Assembly: GCF_029675105.1 (NCBI RefSeq)
Contig: NZ_JAQQFV010000008.1
Span: forward strand, 124,001-188,000
Reading direction: 5' to 3'
DNA: 64,000 bases
DNA from: Nocardia anocheti
Lineage (GTDB): Bacteria; Actinomycetota; Actinomycetes; Mycobacteriales; Mycobacteriaceae
In this document: positions 6,627 to 15,671 of the stretch, piece by piece
Layout of the letters: each line of letters opens with the position of its first letter
How positions within the stretch are numbered: position 1 is the first letter of the stretch
Notes under the pieces: generated by a model
What the model saw: the letters and a program-made list of their open reading frames with translations, nothing else
Databases searched by the model: none
What the model was told of the DNA's origin: nothing
Translations under genes and position numbers: made by a program

Positions 6627-8311
6627 GTCGGGCTCATCGGGGGGTGATCAGGGAGGTCGGTGGTGGCGGCGGCGACGGTCGGGTAGACGCCGATGGGGGT
6701 GTCGCCCGCTTCGGCGGAGCCGAGGGCGTCGCCGAATTGGGCGATGGAGCGGGCGATGCGGAAGTCGATGCGGCGGTGGGCCAGGGCGTTGCGGAGGTCG
6801 AGCAGCATCTGGGCGGCGGTGACGTCGAGGCCGGGGGAGGTTTCGGCGTCCAGGACGACCAGGCGGGTGTCGTCGGTGCACAGCTGTTGGATGCGGTCCT
6901 TGACGTAGTCGGCGTTGGCGAAGAACAGGCCCGATTCGACGCGGACGACGAGCAGGTCGCGGCGGGCGGTGAGGTCGGAGTGGCGGGCCGTGTCGACCCA
7001 CAGGCCACCGGATTTCGCCAGGGCGGCGATGTGGGGTTGGGAGGCGCGGTAGACCAGCAGCAGGATCGAGACGCCGACGCCGATCAGCAGGCCGGGCAGG
7101 GTGTCGAACAGCAGCACGCCGAACATGGCCGCCAGCGCGGCGAGGAAATCGGCGCGGGCGGCGTGGCCGTAGATGCTGCCGAGCAGTTGGGTCCAGACGC
7201 GGTAGAGGCGGCGCAGGGCGGCGATGTCGACGAGTTCGATGACGGCCGCGATCACCACCGCCGCCAACGTGGCTTCGGGCAGTTTCTCGAACAGGCCGGT
7301 CAGGAACAGCAGCGTCAGCAGGGTCAGCGCGGCGACGACGAGTCCGCTGACCTGCGTCTTCGCTCCGGCGCCACCATTGACCGCGGTCTTGGACAGGCTC
7401 CCGTTCACCACCATGCCCGAGGCCAGGCCGGACCCCAGATTGGCCGCGCCGAGCCCGAACAGTTCCCTGTTGGGGTCGATGGTGTAACCCGCCTTGGCGG
7501 CATAGGTTTTCGCCGCGCCGAGCCCCTCGGCGAAGCCGATCACCAGCACGCCGACGGCCGGGCCGAGCAGGTCGAGGTAGTCGTGGAAACCGACGCCGCC
7601 CGGCAGCCCGAGCGCGGGCAGGCCCGCGTCGATATGGCCGACGATGGCCACGCCCTTGTCCTCGAGATCGAACAACTGCACTGTCACGATGCCGAGCAGC
7701 ACGGCCAGCAGCGAGCCGGGCACCAGCGGCAGCCAGCGTCGCAGACCCAGCACGACGGCCAGGCTGAGCAGCCCGATCAGCAGGGTGCGCCACTGGGTGT
7801 CACCGAGATTCCCCAGCAGTCCCCAGGCTTGTGCGAAGAAGTCGCCCTCGTGCTTGTGGACGCCGAACAGCTTGGGTACCTGGCCGATGATGATGGTCAG
7901 GGCCAGGCCGACGATGAAGCCCTTCAGCACGGGTTCGGAGATGAACGCGGCGATGAAGCCGAGCCGGATCAGCCCGGCCAGCAGCCCGACGAGGCCGGTG
8001 GCGACGGCCAGCGCCGTGGACAGGGCGATGTAGCGTCCCCCGTCGGCACCGGCCAGCGGGGTGATGATCGCGGCCGAGAGCGCGGCCGTCGCCGACATCG
8101 GCCCCACCACCAGGTGCCGCGAACTGCCCGCCAGCGCGTAGAGGACCAGCGCGGGCACGGCCGCGTAGAGACCGACGACCGGCGGCACCCCGGCGATCGA
8201 GGCATAGGCCAGCGCCTCGGGCACCAGCACCGCCCACACCGTGAGCCCGGCGATCACATCCGGCCTGATCCAGGTGCGCCGATACCCGTGCAGCGACTCG
8301 AACACCCGCAC
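6608..8311 (-). CDS. SulP family inorganic anion transporter with STAS domain
   Basis: This 567-residue protein belongs to the SulP/SLC26 family, which moves sulfate, bicarbonate or other anions. The hallmark VPEALAYASIAGVPPVVGLYA lies near residues 30-50, the membrane domain runs to about residue 430, and a cytoplasmic STAS domain follows (DTRLVVLDAETSPGLDVTAAQ). The substrate cannot be told from sequence. GTG 8311 is preceded by a strong GAAGGGGG. The gene lies 12 bp after a broken GAP-family gene in the same direction and was probably co-transcribed with it. Confidence 0.92.
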   Translation of the reverse strand: MRVFESLHGYRRTWIRPDVIAGLTVWAVLVPEALAYASIAGVPPVVGLYAAVPALVLYALAGSSRHLVVGPMSATAALSAAIITPLAGADGGRYIALSTALAVATGLVGLLAGLIRLGFIAAFISEPVLKGFIVGLALTIIIGQVPKLFGVHKHEGDFFAQAWGLLGNLGDTQWRTLLIGLLSLAVVLGLRRWLPLVPGSLLAVLLGIVTVQLFDLEDKGVAIVGHIDAGLPALGLPGGVGFHDYLDLLGPAVGVLVIGFAEGLGAAKTYAAKAGYTIDPNRELFGLGAANLGSGLASGMVVNGSLSKTAVNGGAGAKTQVSGLVVAALTLLTLLFLTGLFEKLPEATLAAVVIAAVIELVDIAALRRLYRVWTQLLGSIYGHAARADFLAALAAMFGVLLFDTLPGLLIGVGVSILLLVYRASQPHIAALAKSGGLWVDTARHSDLTARRDLLVVRVESGLFFANADYVKDRIQQLCTDDTRLVVLDAETSPGLDVTAAQMLLDLRNALAHRRIDFRIARSIAQFGDALGSAEAGDTPIGVYPTVAAATTDLPDHPPMSPTQGTSS

Positions 8312-8323
8312 CCGCTACCCCCT

Positions 8324-8981
8324 TCAGAGCCCGCCGACGCCCTTGCCGACCACCGCGCCCATCACCAGCAGCACGATCGCCATCACCGCGTGGTTGTTGG
8401 CCTGCAACCACTGCCGGGCGTTGTCCAGGACGGGCCCGAGCCGGTCGGCGGCGAGCGCGTAACCGAGCACCACCGCGAGTACGGTGGCCGACCCGAGCAG
8501 GGTGAACACCACGATCGCGACGATGTCGCCACCGGTGCTCAACCCGCCCGCGCCGATGGCCACACCCGCCGACACGCACAGCAGCAGATTCTTCGGGTTC
8601 GCCGCCGAGAGCACCGCGCCCAGCCCCGCCGCCTTGACCACGGTCAGGGTGTCGATGGCCCGCATCCAGCCGGGCACCTCGGTGTCGGCGCGCGAACTCC
8701 GCTGCTCGGCGGCCAGCGCGATCAGCAGCACGCCGAGCACGATCTTGATCCAAGGACGCCGCCGGGGACGGGTCCTTGCCCGTCGAATCGCCCAGCAGAC
8801 CCGACAGCAGCGTCACTACCAGGGTGACGAGCAGAATGCCGCCGACCCATCCGGCCGCGAACCCCTTCGCCGCCCCGCCCGCGTTCTTCGACAGGATCAT
8901 GAGGATGGCCGCGACGATCGGGATCGGCGAGATCGCCACACCCACCGCCAGCGGCAGCAGATCACCGATGACTGAGCCCAT
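8324..8981 (-). pseudogene. GAP family (Sap, LysE-like) membrane protein, frameshifted
   Basis: Two frames together give a complete GAP-type membrane protein. Translation from ATG 8981 yields MGSVIGDLLPLAVGVAISPIPIV and continues to GKDPSPAAS, then goes out of frame near 8752. The remainder, from IKIVLGVLLIALAAEQ to VVGKGVGGL, is in another frame ending at 8324. Removing one A at 8752-8753 (CAAGGACG to CAGGACG on the + strand) joins them perfectly as AAS-WIKIVLG, giving 218 residues, the expected length. There is no other lesion. This could be a recent mutation, phase variation or an assembly error. The family is linked to small-molecule or glycolipid export. Confidence 0.82.
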
Positions 8982-9105
8982 GCGGTTCACGCTAGGAGTG
9001 GGTGGGTACTCGCGCGTCACACGTTGTGGGTGAGATCGGCGTGCGTTAACAGAGTTCGTGAGCAAGGCGAAATATCAGGTACACGAGATCGAGGGAGGAC
9101 GTCTT

Positions 9106-9570
9106 ATGTCGTATCGATCCATGCTCGCCGCGGTATCCGGGGTCGCGCTGGCCGTCGGACTGGCGGCGGCCGGACCCGCCACCGCGCAATCGGAGCTCGA
9201 CGACTACACCCCGCTGGACCCCGTCGACTTCCAAGTGCCCGGCCCCGAACACGCGGGCACCGTCTTCTTCAGCACACCCGACGGCCGCCACTGCGCCATC
9301 TACTGGAACAACGGCCCGTCCGGCTGCGACGCGGTGCCGATCGACGCGCCCGAGGGCACCAACCAGGTGCGCGTGGGCATCGTCGAGCCCGCGCGGTTCG
9401 TGGCCTCGGAGGAACCGACCTTCACCCATCCGGACGCCCAAGTGCTGCCGGAGGGCCACCGGATCACGCTGGAGAACACCACCTGCGGGGTCGGCTACCA
9501 GGGGACGGTCAGCTGCGAGGTCGGTGAGCACGGCTTCGTGCTCGCGGCCACCTACGCCGTGCTGCGCTAG
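9106..9570 (+). CDS. Secreted protein with four cysteines, unknown function
   Basis: This 154-residue protein has a clear signal peptide (MLAAVSGVALAVGLAAAGPATAQ) and a mature part of about 125 residues. Four cysteines occur in two close pairs (HCAIYWNNGPSGC and TTCGVGYQGTVSC), suggesting two disulfides in the exported protein. ATG 9106 is preceded by GAGGGAGGACG; the longer frame upstream adds a non-signal leader. The stop overlaps the stop of the convergent oxidoreductase by four bases. The family is not recognised. Confidence 0.75.
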   Translation: MSYRSMLAAVSGVALAVGLAAAGPATAQSELDDYTPLDPVDFQVPGPEHAGTVFFSTPDGRHCAIYWNNGPSGCDAVPIDAPEGTNQVRVGIVEPARFVASEEPTFTHPDAQVLPEGHRITLENTTCGVGYQGTVSCEVGEHGFVLAATYAVLR

Positions 9571-10424
9571 GCCCTGATCAGCTCGAACAGCGCGGTGACG
9601 CTCTGTTCGCCACGCCCCGCCGCGACCGCGCGGCCCAGCAGGTCGTGCATCGGGGCGTGCCAGGACAGGTCGACGCCGGTTTCGGCGGCGAGCGCGCGGT
9701 CGTCCTCGGTCGCGGTGTGGAACAGCGCGACCGAGGACCCCAGCCGGGTGTAGTCGGCGCTGTCGATCTCCTCGGCCAGCACCGGCAGGATCGACTCGAT
9801 CATCCGCAGCCACTTCACCGAATGCTCGACCATGCTGCGCGCGGGCAGTCCGCGCGCGGCCAGCACCGCCGCGCCCTCCACGAAACCGAGCAGCGCCGGG
9901 AGCAGGGTCGCGCCGACGGCGGACTCGTAGAGGGCGGCCAGATCCGGTTCGGGACCGAGGAATTCGAGATCACCACCGAAGACCCGCAGCGTGTCGCGAT
10001 GGTCGTCGAAGACCTGCCGCTCGCCACCGAAATACAGCAGCGTGTCCGGATCACCCACGGCCGCGGGGACATTCTTGATCGCGCCGCCCAGATAGCGAGC
10101 GCCACCGCACTGCGCCCAGCGCGCGAATTCCCTTGTCTGGGCGGGTGTTCCGCTGTTGAGGGTGATGAGGTCGCGCCCGGCCAGCGCATCGGCGGGCAGG
10201 CTATCGCGGGTCGCGTCGAAGCTGGTCATGGCCGCGATGGTCAGCGGGCTCGCGGCGACGGCTTCGGCGCTGGTGGGGTGCGCGGTCGCGCCCGCGGCGA
10301 CCAGGGGCGCGGTGCGCTGCGCGGTCCGGTTCCAGAGGTGGGTGCGGTATCCGGCCGCGAGCAGCGCGGCGGCCAGGGCGCTGCCCATCGACCCGGTACC
10401 GAGCACGGTCACCGACTTGTTCAT
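9567..10424 (-). CDS. NAD(P)-dependent oxidoreductase, imine reductase/beta-hydroxyacid dehydrogenase type
   Basis: This 285-residue protein has an N-terminal Rossmann domain with VLGTGSMGSALA at residues 6-17 and the LWNRT second strand, as in the 6-phosphogluconate dehydrogenase superfamily. The C-terminal half is helical. Its GGAIKNVP segment, in place of the lysine motif of true beta-hydroxyacid dehydrogenases, points to the imine reductase subgroup, but substrate is uncertain. ATG 10424 was chosen because it begins the glycine-rich fold (MNKSVTVLG). It stands alone, with the next gene divergent. Confidence 0.82.
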   Translation of the reverse strand: MNKSVTVLGTGSMGSALAAALLAAGYRTHLWNRTAQRTAPLVAAGATAHPTSAEAVAASPLTIAAMTSFDATRDSLPADALAGRDLITLNSGTPAQTREFARWAQCGGARYLGGAIKNVPAAVGDPDTLLYFGGERQVFDDHRDTLRVFGGDLEFLGPEPDLAALYESAVGATLLPALLGFVEGAAVLAARGLPARSMVEHSVKWLRMIESILPVLAEEIDSADYTRLGSSVALFHTATEDDRALAAETGVDLSWHAPMHDLLGRAVAAGRGEQSVTALFELIRA

Positions 10425-10620
10425 CCCGACTCCGATCGTCCGGGAGATCCGGCGATCTCCGCTGACCCGAGTCTCGGTGCCCACCGCGCGAGCCCACAAG
10501 TACGCACTTTGCCCGTCAGTTGCGCACTTTCGGGTAAGCGACGAGGTCGGGCGGCTGTGAAGTGTCCAGGGTCGACGCGAGGATCGCCGGGGTGCCGGGT
10601 GGGCGTCGTAGAGTTTGCGT

Positions 10621-11616
10621 ATGTCGGACGCCGAAATGACCGAATTGGTGCAGCGCCGGGTGGACGAGGCCCTGCTCGGTGGACCACGGATCTATACGCG
10701 CACACAGGTGGGCGAGCGGTCCGGGGTGCCCGAGGCCGAATCGCGGCGGCTGTGGACGGCGCTGGGGTTCCCAGCCACCGACGACGATCAGGTCGACTAC
10801 ACCGAACTCGACATCACCGCCGTCACCGGTTTCCGCAGTATGAAGGTGGTGGCCGCGTCCGGACTCCGGCAGCAGGCCGCGGCCGCGCGGACCATCGGTC
10901 AGGGCATGGCCCGACTGGCCGAATGGCAGGCCGACCTGGTGATCGCCGAGATCAAGGCGCGCGTCGCCGACGCCGATCCGGCCATCCCGCTCGATGAACG
11001 GGTCACCGCCGCCACCGCGGCGACACTGGCCGGGATCGAGCAGTTGCAGGCGTATGTGTGGCGCAGGCATCTGGCGGCCGCGGCGGCGCGCGTGATGGAC
11101 GAGACCGGCGCCGCCACCGAGGGTTCGCTGCGCACGCTGGCCGTCGGTTTCGCCGACATGGTCGGTTTCACCCGGCTGACCAGGCATCTGCATCCCGACG
11201 AATTGTCCACGCTGCTGGAGGCTTTCGAGTCCACCACCACCTCGGCGATCACCGACAACGGCGGCTGGGTGATCAAGAACGTGGGCGACGAGGTGATGTT
11301 CGCCGCCGAGACCGCCGTCGACGCGGCCCGCATCGCGCTGGCCATCCAGGAGTCGACCATGCTGGTCGGCGGTACCCCGGAACTGCGGGTGGCCATGGCC
11401 TATGGCGAGGTGCTGCAACGTTTCGGCGATCTCTACGGGTCGGTGGTCAATATCGCCGCCCGGCTCACCGGCGTGGCCCGCCCCGGCAACATCCTCATCG
11501 ACGACGCCGCCGCGGCCGCCCTCGACGACCACCCGGAGTTCGCCATCCGTCACCTGCGCAGCGTCCGCGTCCGCGGCTTCAACCGCCTGCGCCCGCACCG
11601 CCTGCGTTCGGCATGA
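10621..11616 (+). CDS. Class III adenylate cyclase with N-terminal regulatory domain
   Basis: This 331-residue protein has a class III nucleotide cyclase domain over about residues 170-331. Metal-binding Asp179 (GFADMVGFT) and Asp223 (NVGDEVMF), purine-binding Lys219, and the DLYGSVVNIAAR segment with the substrate Asp, Asn and Arg are all present, so it should make cAMP. The N-terminal part of about 165 residues resembles the autoinhibitory domain of mycobacterial Rv1264-type cyclases, which respond to pH. It contains no membrane helix, so the enzyme is cytosolic and would act as a homodimer. A cAMP-phosphodiesterase-like gene lies about 1 kb downstream. Confidence 0.9.
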   Translation: MSDAEMTELVQRRVDEALLGGPRIYTRTQVGERSGVPEAESRRLWTALGFPATDDDQVDYTELDITAVTGFRSMKVVAASGLRQQAAAARTIGQGMARLAEWQADLVIAEIKARVADADPAIPLDERVTAATAATLAGIEQLQAYVWRRHLAAAAARVMDETGAATEGSLRTLAVGFADMVGFTRLTRHLHPDELSTLLEAFESTTTSAITDNGGWVIKNVGDEVMFAAETAVDAARIALAIQESTMLVGGTPELRVAMAYGEVLQRFGDLYGSVVNIAARLTGVARPGNILIDDAAAAALDDHPEFAIRHLRSVRVRGFNRLRPHRLRSA

Positions 11617-11654
11617 CCGCGAACGTGCGGCGCGACGACACCGTTGCCTAGGGT

Positions 11655-12431
11655 ATGCGGGTGGAGATGGACTGGGACGGCGTGCGCGAGCGGTGCACGG
11701 TATTCGCCGACGACGCGGTGCTCGCGCTGAACAAGCCCGCCGGGATCTCGGTGACCGGGGAGCGGCACGACACCGATCTGGTGGAGCTGGCGCGTACCGC
11801 CGGGACACAGCTGTATCCGGTGCACCGGATCGACAAGGTGACCTCCGGGCTGGTGCTGCTGGCGACCGAGCTGGCCGCGCACGGGCAGCTGACCAGGCAG
11901 TTCAACAAGCAGACAGCGCGCAAGCGGTATCTGGCGATCGTGTCGGGGGCGCAGCTGCCCGATCGCGGCGAGATCGATCTGCCGTTGAGTGTGGGCCGCA
12001 AGAACCGGGTGCGCATCGCGGCGCAGCGCGAGGCGATCCGGCGCGCGGGCGATCGCTGGTACGTCGACGAGGCGGATCTGCTGCCCGCCAAGAACTACCC
12101 CTCGCTGACCCGTTTCGTCACCGTCGCGCGGCACGGGGAGCACGCGCTGCTCGCGGTCGAACCGGTCACCGGGCGACGGCACCAGATCCGCGTCCAGCTG
12201 GCCTGGATCGGTCATCCGATCCTCGGCGACCCCCTCTTCGACCGCACCGCCACCCACCCCCGCACCCACCTGCACTCCTGGCGGCTGACCCTCGACGCCG
12301 ACTGGCTGACACCGCCCGTGCTCGCCCTCGAGGCGACTCCGGGCCCCGACTTCTGGACGCCGTTCACCGACGACCCCGACAAGGGCGCCGAACTACTGCG
12401 CACCGCGTCCGAGTTGATCGCCGAGCCGTAG
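11655..12431 (+). CDS. RluA-type RNA pseudouridine synthase
   Basis: This 258-residue protein carries the RluA-family active site HRIDKVTSGL with catalytic Asp60, and the RKRYLAIVSG strand. RRHQIRVQLAWIGHPILGDPL near residue 175 forms part of the RNA-binding cleft. It lacks an N-terminal S4 domain, so it matches the shorter RluA or TruC-like group that modifies uridines in rRNA or tRNA. The target position cannot be predicted. It lies 38 bp after the cyclase and may share its transcript. Confidence 0.9.
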   Translation: MRVEMDWDGVRERCTVFADDAVLALNKPAGISVTGERHDTDLVELARTAGTQLYPVHRIDKVTSGLVLLATELAAHGQLTRQFNKQTARKRYLAIVSGAQLPDRGEIDLPLSVGRKNRVRIAAQREAIRRAGDRWYVDEADLLPAKNYPSLTRFVTVARHGEHALLAVEPVTGRRHQIRVQLAWIGHPILGDPLFDRTATHPRTHLHSWRLTLDADWLTPPVLALEATPGPDFWTPFTDDPDKGAELLRTASELIAEP

Positions 12432-12605
12432 CCGAGCCCTCGACCGTCCGGTGACCAGCGTCACAGACCGGGGGTCTGGTTTCGGGTGGTGGCGCGGCTC
12501 ATGGAGACGGATAAGCGCAGGTCATCTAGCCTGGATGGGTGCCGATGAGTCATACCGGCGCACTCTGACGCAACGGAGCGATCCCAGAGAAGAAAGCGAC
12601 TGCCG

Positions 12606-13385
12606 ATGATCCTGGCGGCTCAGCTCAGCGACACCCACTTCGACCTCAGCACACGCAACACCGAACGGGTGGAGGCGGTGATGGGCTACCTGGCGGAGCT
12701 GCCACGCAGGCCCGACGTGATCCTCGTGACCGGTGACCTCACCGACTCCGGCAAGCCCGAACAGTACGCCGAGGCCCGCCTGGCCCTGCGCTCCGAGATC
12801 CCCGTGCACGTGCTGCCCGGCAACCACGACGACCGCGCCGCCCTGCGCGCGGAATTCCTCGGCGAACCCGCCAGCGCCACCCCCGTCAACAGCGCCCACC
12901 GCGTCGGCCCGCTGACCGTGCTCATGCTCGACTCCAGCATTCCCGGCGAACCGAGCGGCCGCCTCGACGAGGACACCTACGACTTCCTGCGCACCGCCCT
13001 GGCCGAAGCCCCCGCCGACGGCCCCATCCTGCTGGCCCTGCACCACCCCCCGAAGCCCCTGTTCAGCCCGATCGTCGACGTCATCGCGCTGGCCGACCCC
13101 GGCCGCCTGGCCGCCGTCGTCGCCGGTGACGCGCGCATCGTCGGCACCCTCACCGGCCACGCCCACTCCCCCATCGCCACCACCTTCGCGGGCAAACCCA
13201 TGATCACCTGCCCCAGCACCGCCTCGGTCCTCGGCGGCACCTGGGAGGTCACCCCACCCCACCGCGTCATGGACTACGCCCCCGACCCCGCGATCGCCCT
13301 GCACGTCATCGACGAGTCCTTCGGCCTGACAACCCATTTCCGCACGGTAGCCATGGGCGGATGGCTCTCGGAGCCCCCCGCCTGA
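12606..13385 (+). CDS. Class III cyclic-nucleotide phosphodiesterase-like metallophosphoesterase
   Basis: This 259-residue protein has all motifs of the Rv0805/CpdA-type metallophosphoesterases: LSDTHF, the VTGDLTD motif near residue 40, PGNHDD near residue 76, HHPP, and GHAHSP near residue 187. These residues bind a two-metal centre that hydrolyses 3',5'-cAMP and some other phosphodiesters. ATG 12606 is preceded by GAGAAGAAAGC. With the cyclase at 10621 this gives a local synthesis/breakdown pair for cAMP. Three hairpins follow the stop codon. Confidence 0.88.
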   Translation: MILAAQLSDTHFDLSTRNTERVEAVMGYLAELPRRPDVILVTGDLTDSGKPEQYAEARLALRSEIPVHVLPGNHDDRAALRAEFLGEPASATPVNSAHRVGPLTVLMLDSSIPGEPSGRLDEDTYDFLRTALAEAPADGPILLALHHPPKPLFSPIVDVIALADPGRLAAVVAGDARIVGTLTGHAHSPIATTFAGKPMITCPSTASVLGGTWEVTPPHRVMDYAPDPAIALHVIDESFGLTTHFRTVAMGGWLSEPPA

Positions 13386-13424
13386 CCACACTCCCAACCC
13401 CGCACCCGCGACCCCGAGGAGCGG

Positions 13425-13481
13425 CGGCCGACGAAGTCGGCCGGTCGCGGCCCGGGCCGCGACTCGAGCGCGCCAGCGCTC
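13425..13481 (+). terminator. Three consecutive hairpins after the phosphodiesterase gene
   Basis: Three inverted repeats follow one another almost without gaps: CGGCCGAC-GAA-GTCGGCCG at 13425-13443, a perfect 20-bp GC palindrome at 13444-13463 and GAGCGC-GCCA-GCGCTC at 13466-13481. A short A-run (CAAAAACA) follows. They may form a compound terminator or a folded leader for the transporter gene that starts 105 bp later. Confidence 0.55.
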
Positions 13482-13586
13482 CAAAAACACAGCCGTATAC
13501 CCCCCCTGGGTCGGTACACAGGTTCTCCACACAACCCCCACCGCAGCTCTCACCGTCCACACAGCCCCTCCTGGCAGACTGGACGC

Positions 13587-15671
13587 GTGACAGACACGCC
13601 CGTGGCCCAGATCCGCGGACCCCTACGCCCCATCGAACTGGCGACCGCCGCGGTCATGGCCGGTCTCACCGTCGGCCTGATCACCGTGGGTTCGCTGGTC
13701 CCGATGGCCGCCGCCCTCCAGCTGGTCGCGGCGGTACCCCTGGGATTGCTGGCACACCGCTATCGCCTGCGCGCCCTGGCCACCGCCACCATCGCCGCCA
13801 CCCTGGTCACCTTCGTGGCGGCGGGCATCATGCCCGCCCTCGGCGTGCTGGGCGCGGCCACCCTGGCCGGGATCATCGGCACCGTGAAGCGGCGCGGCGG
13901 CGGGTTGCCGACCGTGCTGGCGTGGTCGGTGGTGGCCGGGCTCGGCTGGTCGCTGTTCACCGTCGGCACGCTGCTGCTGTTCAGCCGGACCAGGCAGTTG
14001 TTCTTCGACGCCATCCGCAATACCGCCCAGGGCATCCAGAACCTGGCGGCCCGCCAGTCCCAGCTCGAACCGCTGGGTCGGATGGCGGCCGAGGCGACCG
14101 ACGCGGTGCTGCGCTGGTGGTGGCTCTATATCGGCGCTTCGGTGGCGCTGGGCGTGGTGACCAGCGCGATCATCTCGTGGTTCGTCCTCGGCTCGGTGCT
14201 GGACCGGCTGGCCTGGCTACCCGGCAGCGACCGCCTCGACGCCCCCGCCGACGACCGCCCGGTCGCGCCGCTGCCGGTCAGCCTGCACGAGGTCGGCTAC
14301 CGGTACGCGGGCGCGAGCTCCGACGCGCTGTCCGGCATCGAGCTCACCATCCGGCCCGCCGAGTTCGTCGCCGTCGTCGGCCACAACGGGTCCGGCAAGT
14401 CGACGCTGACCCGCGTGCTGGCCGGTCGACCGCCCACGACCGGCACCGTGCAGCGTCCCGGCTCGGCCGGGCTGGGCGAACTCGGCGGCACCGCGCTGGT
14501 GCTGCAACGTCCCGAGAGCCAGACCCTCGGCGTCTCGGTGGCCGACGACGTGGTGTGGGGCCTGTCGGCCGAGCTGGCGGGTGAGGTGGACGTGGACGGC
14601 CTGCTGGCCGAGGTCGGCCTGGCCGGGATGGGCGCGCGCGAGACCGCGACGCTGTCCGGTGGCCAGCAGCAGCGGCTCGCGGTGGCCGCGGCCCTGGCCC
14701 GCCGCCCCGCCCTGCTCATCGCCGACGAGGCGACCTCGATGATCGACCCCGACGGCCGCCGCGACCTGGTCGCCCTGCTGGCCGAACTCCCCCGCCGCCA
14801 CGGCACCGCCGTCGTCCTGGTGACCCATCACGAAGCCGACGCCAGCGCCGCCGACCGGGTGATCCACCTGGCCGACGGCCGGATGGTCGCGCACCTGGCC
14901 AGCTGGCCGCAACCGGCGCGCGACCAGCGTCGACGCCCGATGGGCGAGCCCATCCTGGAGCTGTCCGGGGTGCGCCACACCTACAACCGCGGCACGCCGT
15001 GGGAGGCGCCCGCGCTGCACGGCGTCGACCTGTCGGTGCGCCAGGGTGAGGCGCTGCTGATCGTCGGTGGCAACGGTTCGGGCAAATCGACGCTGGCCTG
15101 GATCATGGCCGGACTGGTGGCCCCGAGCGAGGGCCGCTGCACGCTGCGCGGCGCCCCGGTGGACAAGAAGATCGGCGATATCGCGCTGGCCTTCCAGCAC
15201 TCCCGGCTGCAATTGCAGAAGCAGACCGTCGGCGCCGAGATCGCCGACTGGGGCGGCCGGGCGACCGGGTCCGGCGCGGTCGGCAAGGCCCTGGACGCGG
15301 TCGGTCTCGATCGCGGGCTCGCCGCGCGCTCGATCGAGGAACTCAGCGGCGGCCAGGCCAAGCGGGTGGTGCTGGCCGCCATGGTCGCCAGCCATCCCCA
15401 GGTGGTGGTCCTGGACGAACCGCTCGCTGGCCTGGACCCGCAGGGACGCGCGGAAATCGTGGAACTGCTGGCCCGACTGCGGGATTCGGGGCTCACGCTG
15501 ATCGTCATCTCGCACGACGTGAGCGATATGGCGGCGGTGTGCGACCGCACGGTGCATCTGGACTCGGGGGTGATCGCCGAGACCGCGCGTCAGCCGGTCA
15601 CCGCGGCGGCGGGCCGCGATCCGGTCTGGCGCCTGGACCATCCATCACACAACGAACCGGGGATCCGATGA
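13587..15671 (+). CDS. ECF transporter fusion: membrane substrate-binding domain plus two ATPases
   Basis: This 694-residue protein joins three parts. Residues 1-215 form a membrane domain of about five helices (ELATAAVMAGLTVGLITVG start), which fits an ECF S-component. Residues 230-440 form a first ABC ATPase (Walker A GHNGSGKS at about 266, signature LSGGQQQRLAVA, Walker B LLIADEATS). Residues 455-680 form a second ATPase (Walker A GGNGSGKS at about 494, signature LSGGQAKRVVL, Walker B VVVLDEPLAGLDP). ECF systems import vitamins or metals. The next gene is the T-component, so the module is complete in two polypeptides. The start is GTG. The substrate is unknown. Confidence 0.9.
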   Translation: MTDTPVAQIRGPLRPIELATAAVMAGLTVGLITVGSLVPMAAALQLVAAVPLGLLAHRYRLRALATATIAATLVTFVAAGIMPALGVLGAATLAGIIGTVKRRGGGLPTVLAWSVVAGLGWSLFTVGTLLLFSRTRQLFFDAIRNTAQGIQNLAARQSQLEPLGRMAAEATDAVLRWWWLYIGASVALGVVTSAIISWFVLGSVLDRLAWLPGSDRLDAPADDRPVAPLPVSLHEVGYRYAGASSDALSGIELTIRPAEFVAVVGHNGSGKSTLTRVLAGRPPTTGTVQRPGSAGLGELGGTALVLQRPESQTLGVSVADDVVWGLSAELAGEVDVDGLLAEVGLAGMGARETATLSGGQQQRLAVAAALARRPALLIADEATSMIDPDGRRDLVALLAELPRRHGTAVVLVTHHEADASAADRVIHLADGRMVAHLASWPQPARDQRRRPMGEPILELSGVRHTYNRGTPWEAPALHGVDLSVRQGEALLIVGGNGSGKSTLAWIMAGLVAPSEGRCTLRGAPVDKKIGDIALAFQHSRLQLQKQTVGAEIADWGGRATGSGAVGKALDAVGLDRGLAARSIEELSGGQAKRVVLAAMVASHPQVVVLDEPLAGLDPQGRAEIVELLARLRDSGLTLIVISHDVSDMAAVCDRTVHLDSGVIAETARQPVTAAAGRDPVWRLDHPSHNEPGIR

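Noticed and set aside
6500..8827. Long open frame opposite the SulP gene
   Set aside because: Composition is dominated by Gln, Arg, Asp and Gly as expected for an antisense frame of a high-GC gene, and it has no domain; the SulP protein on the other strand is convincing.
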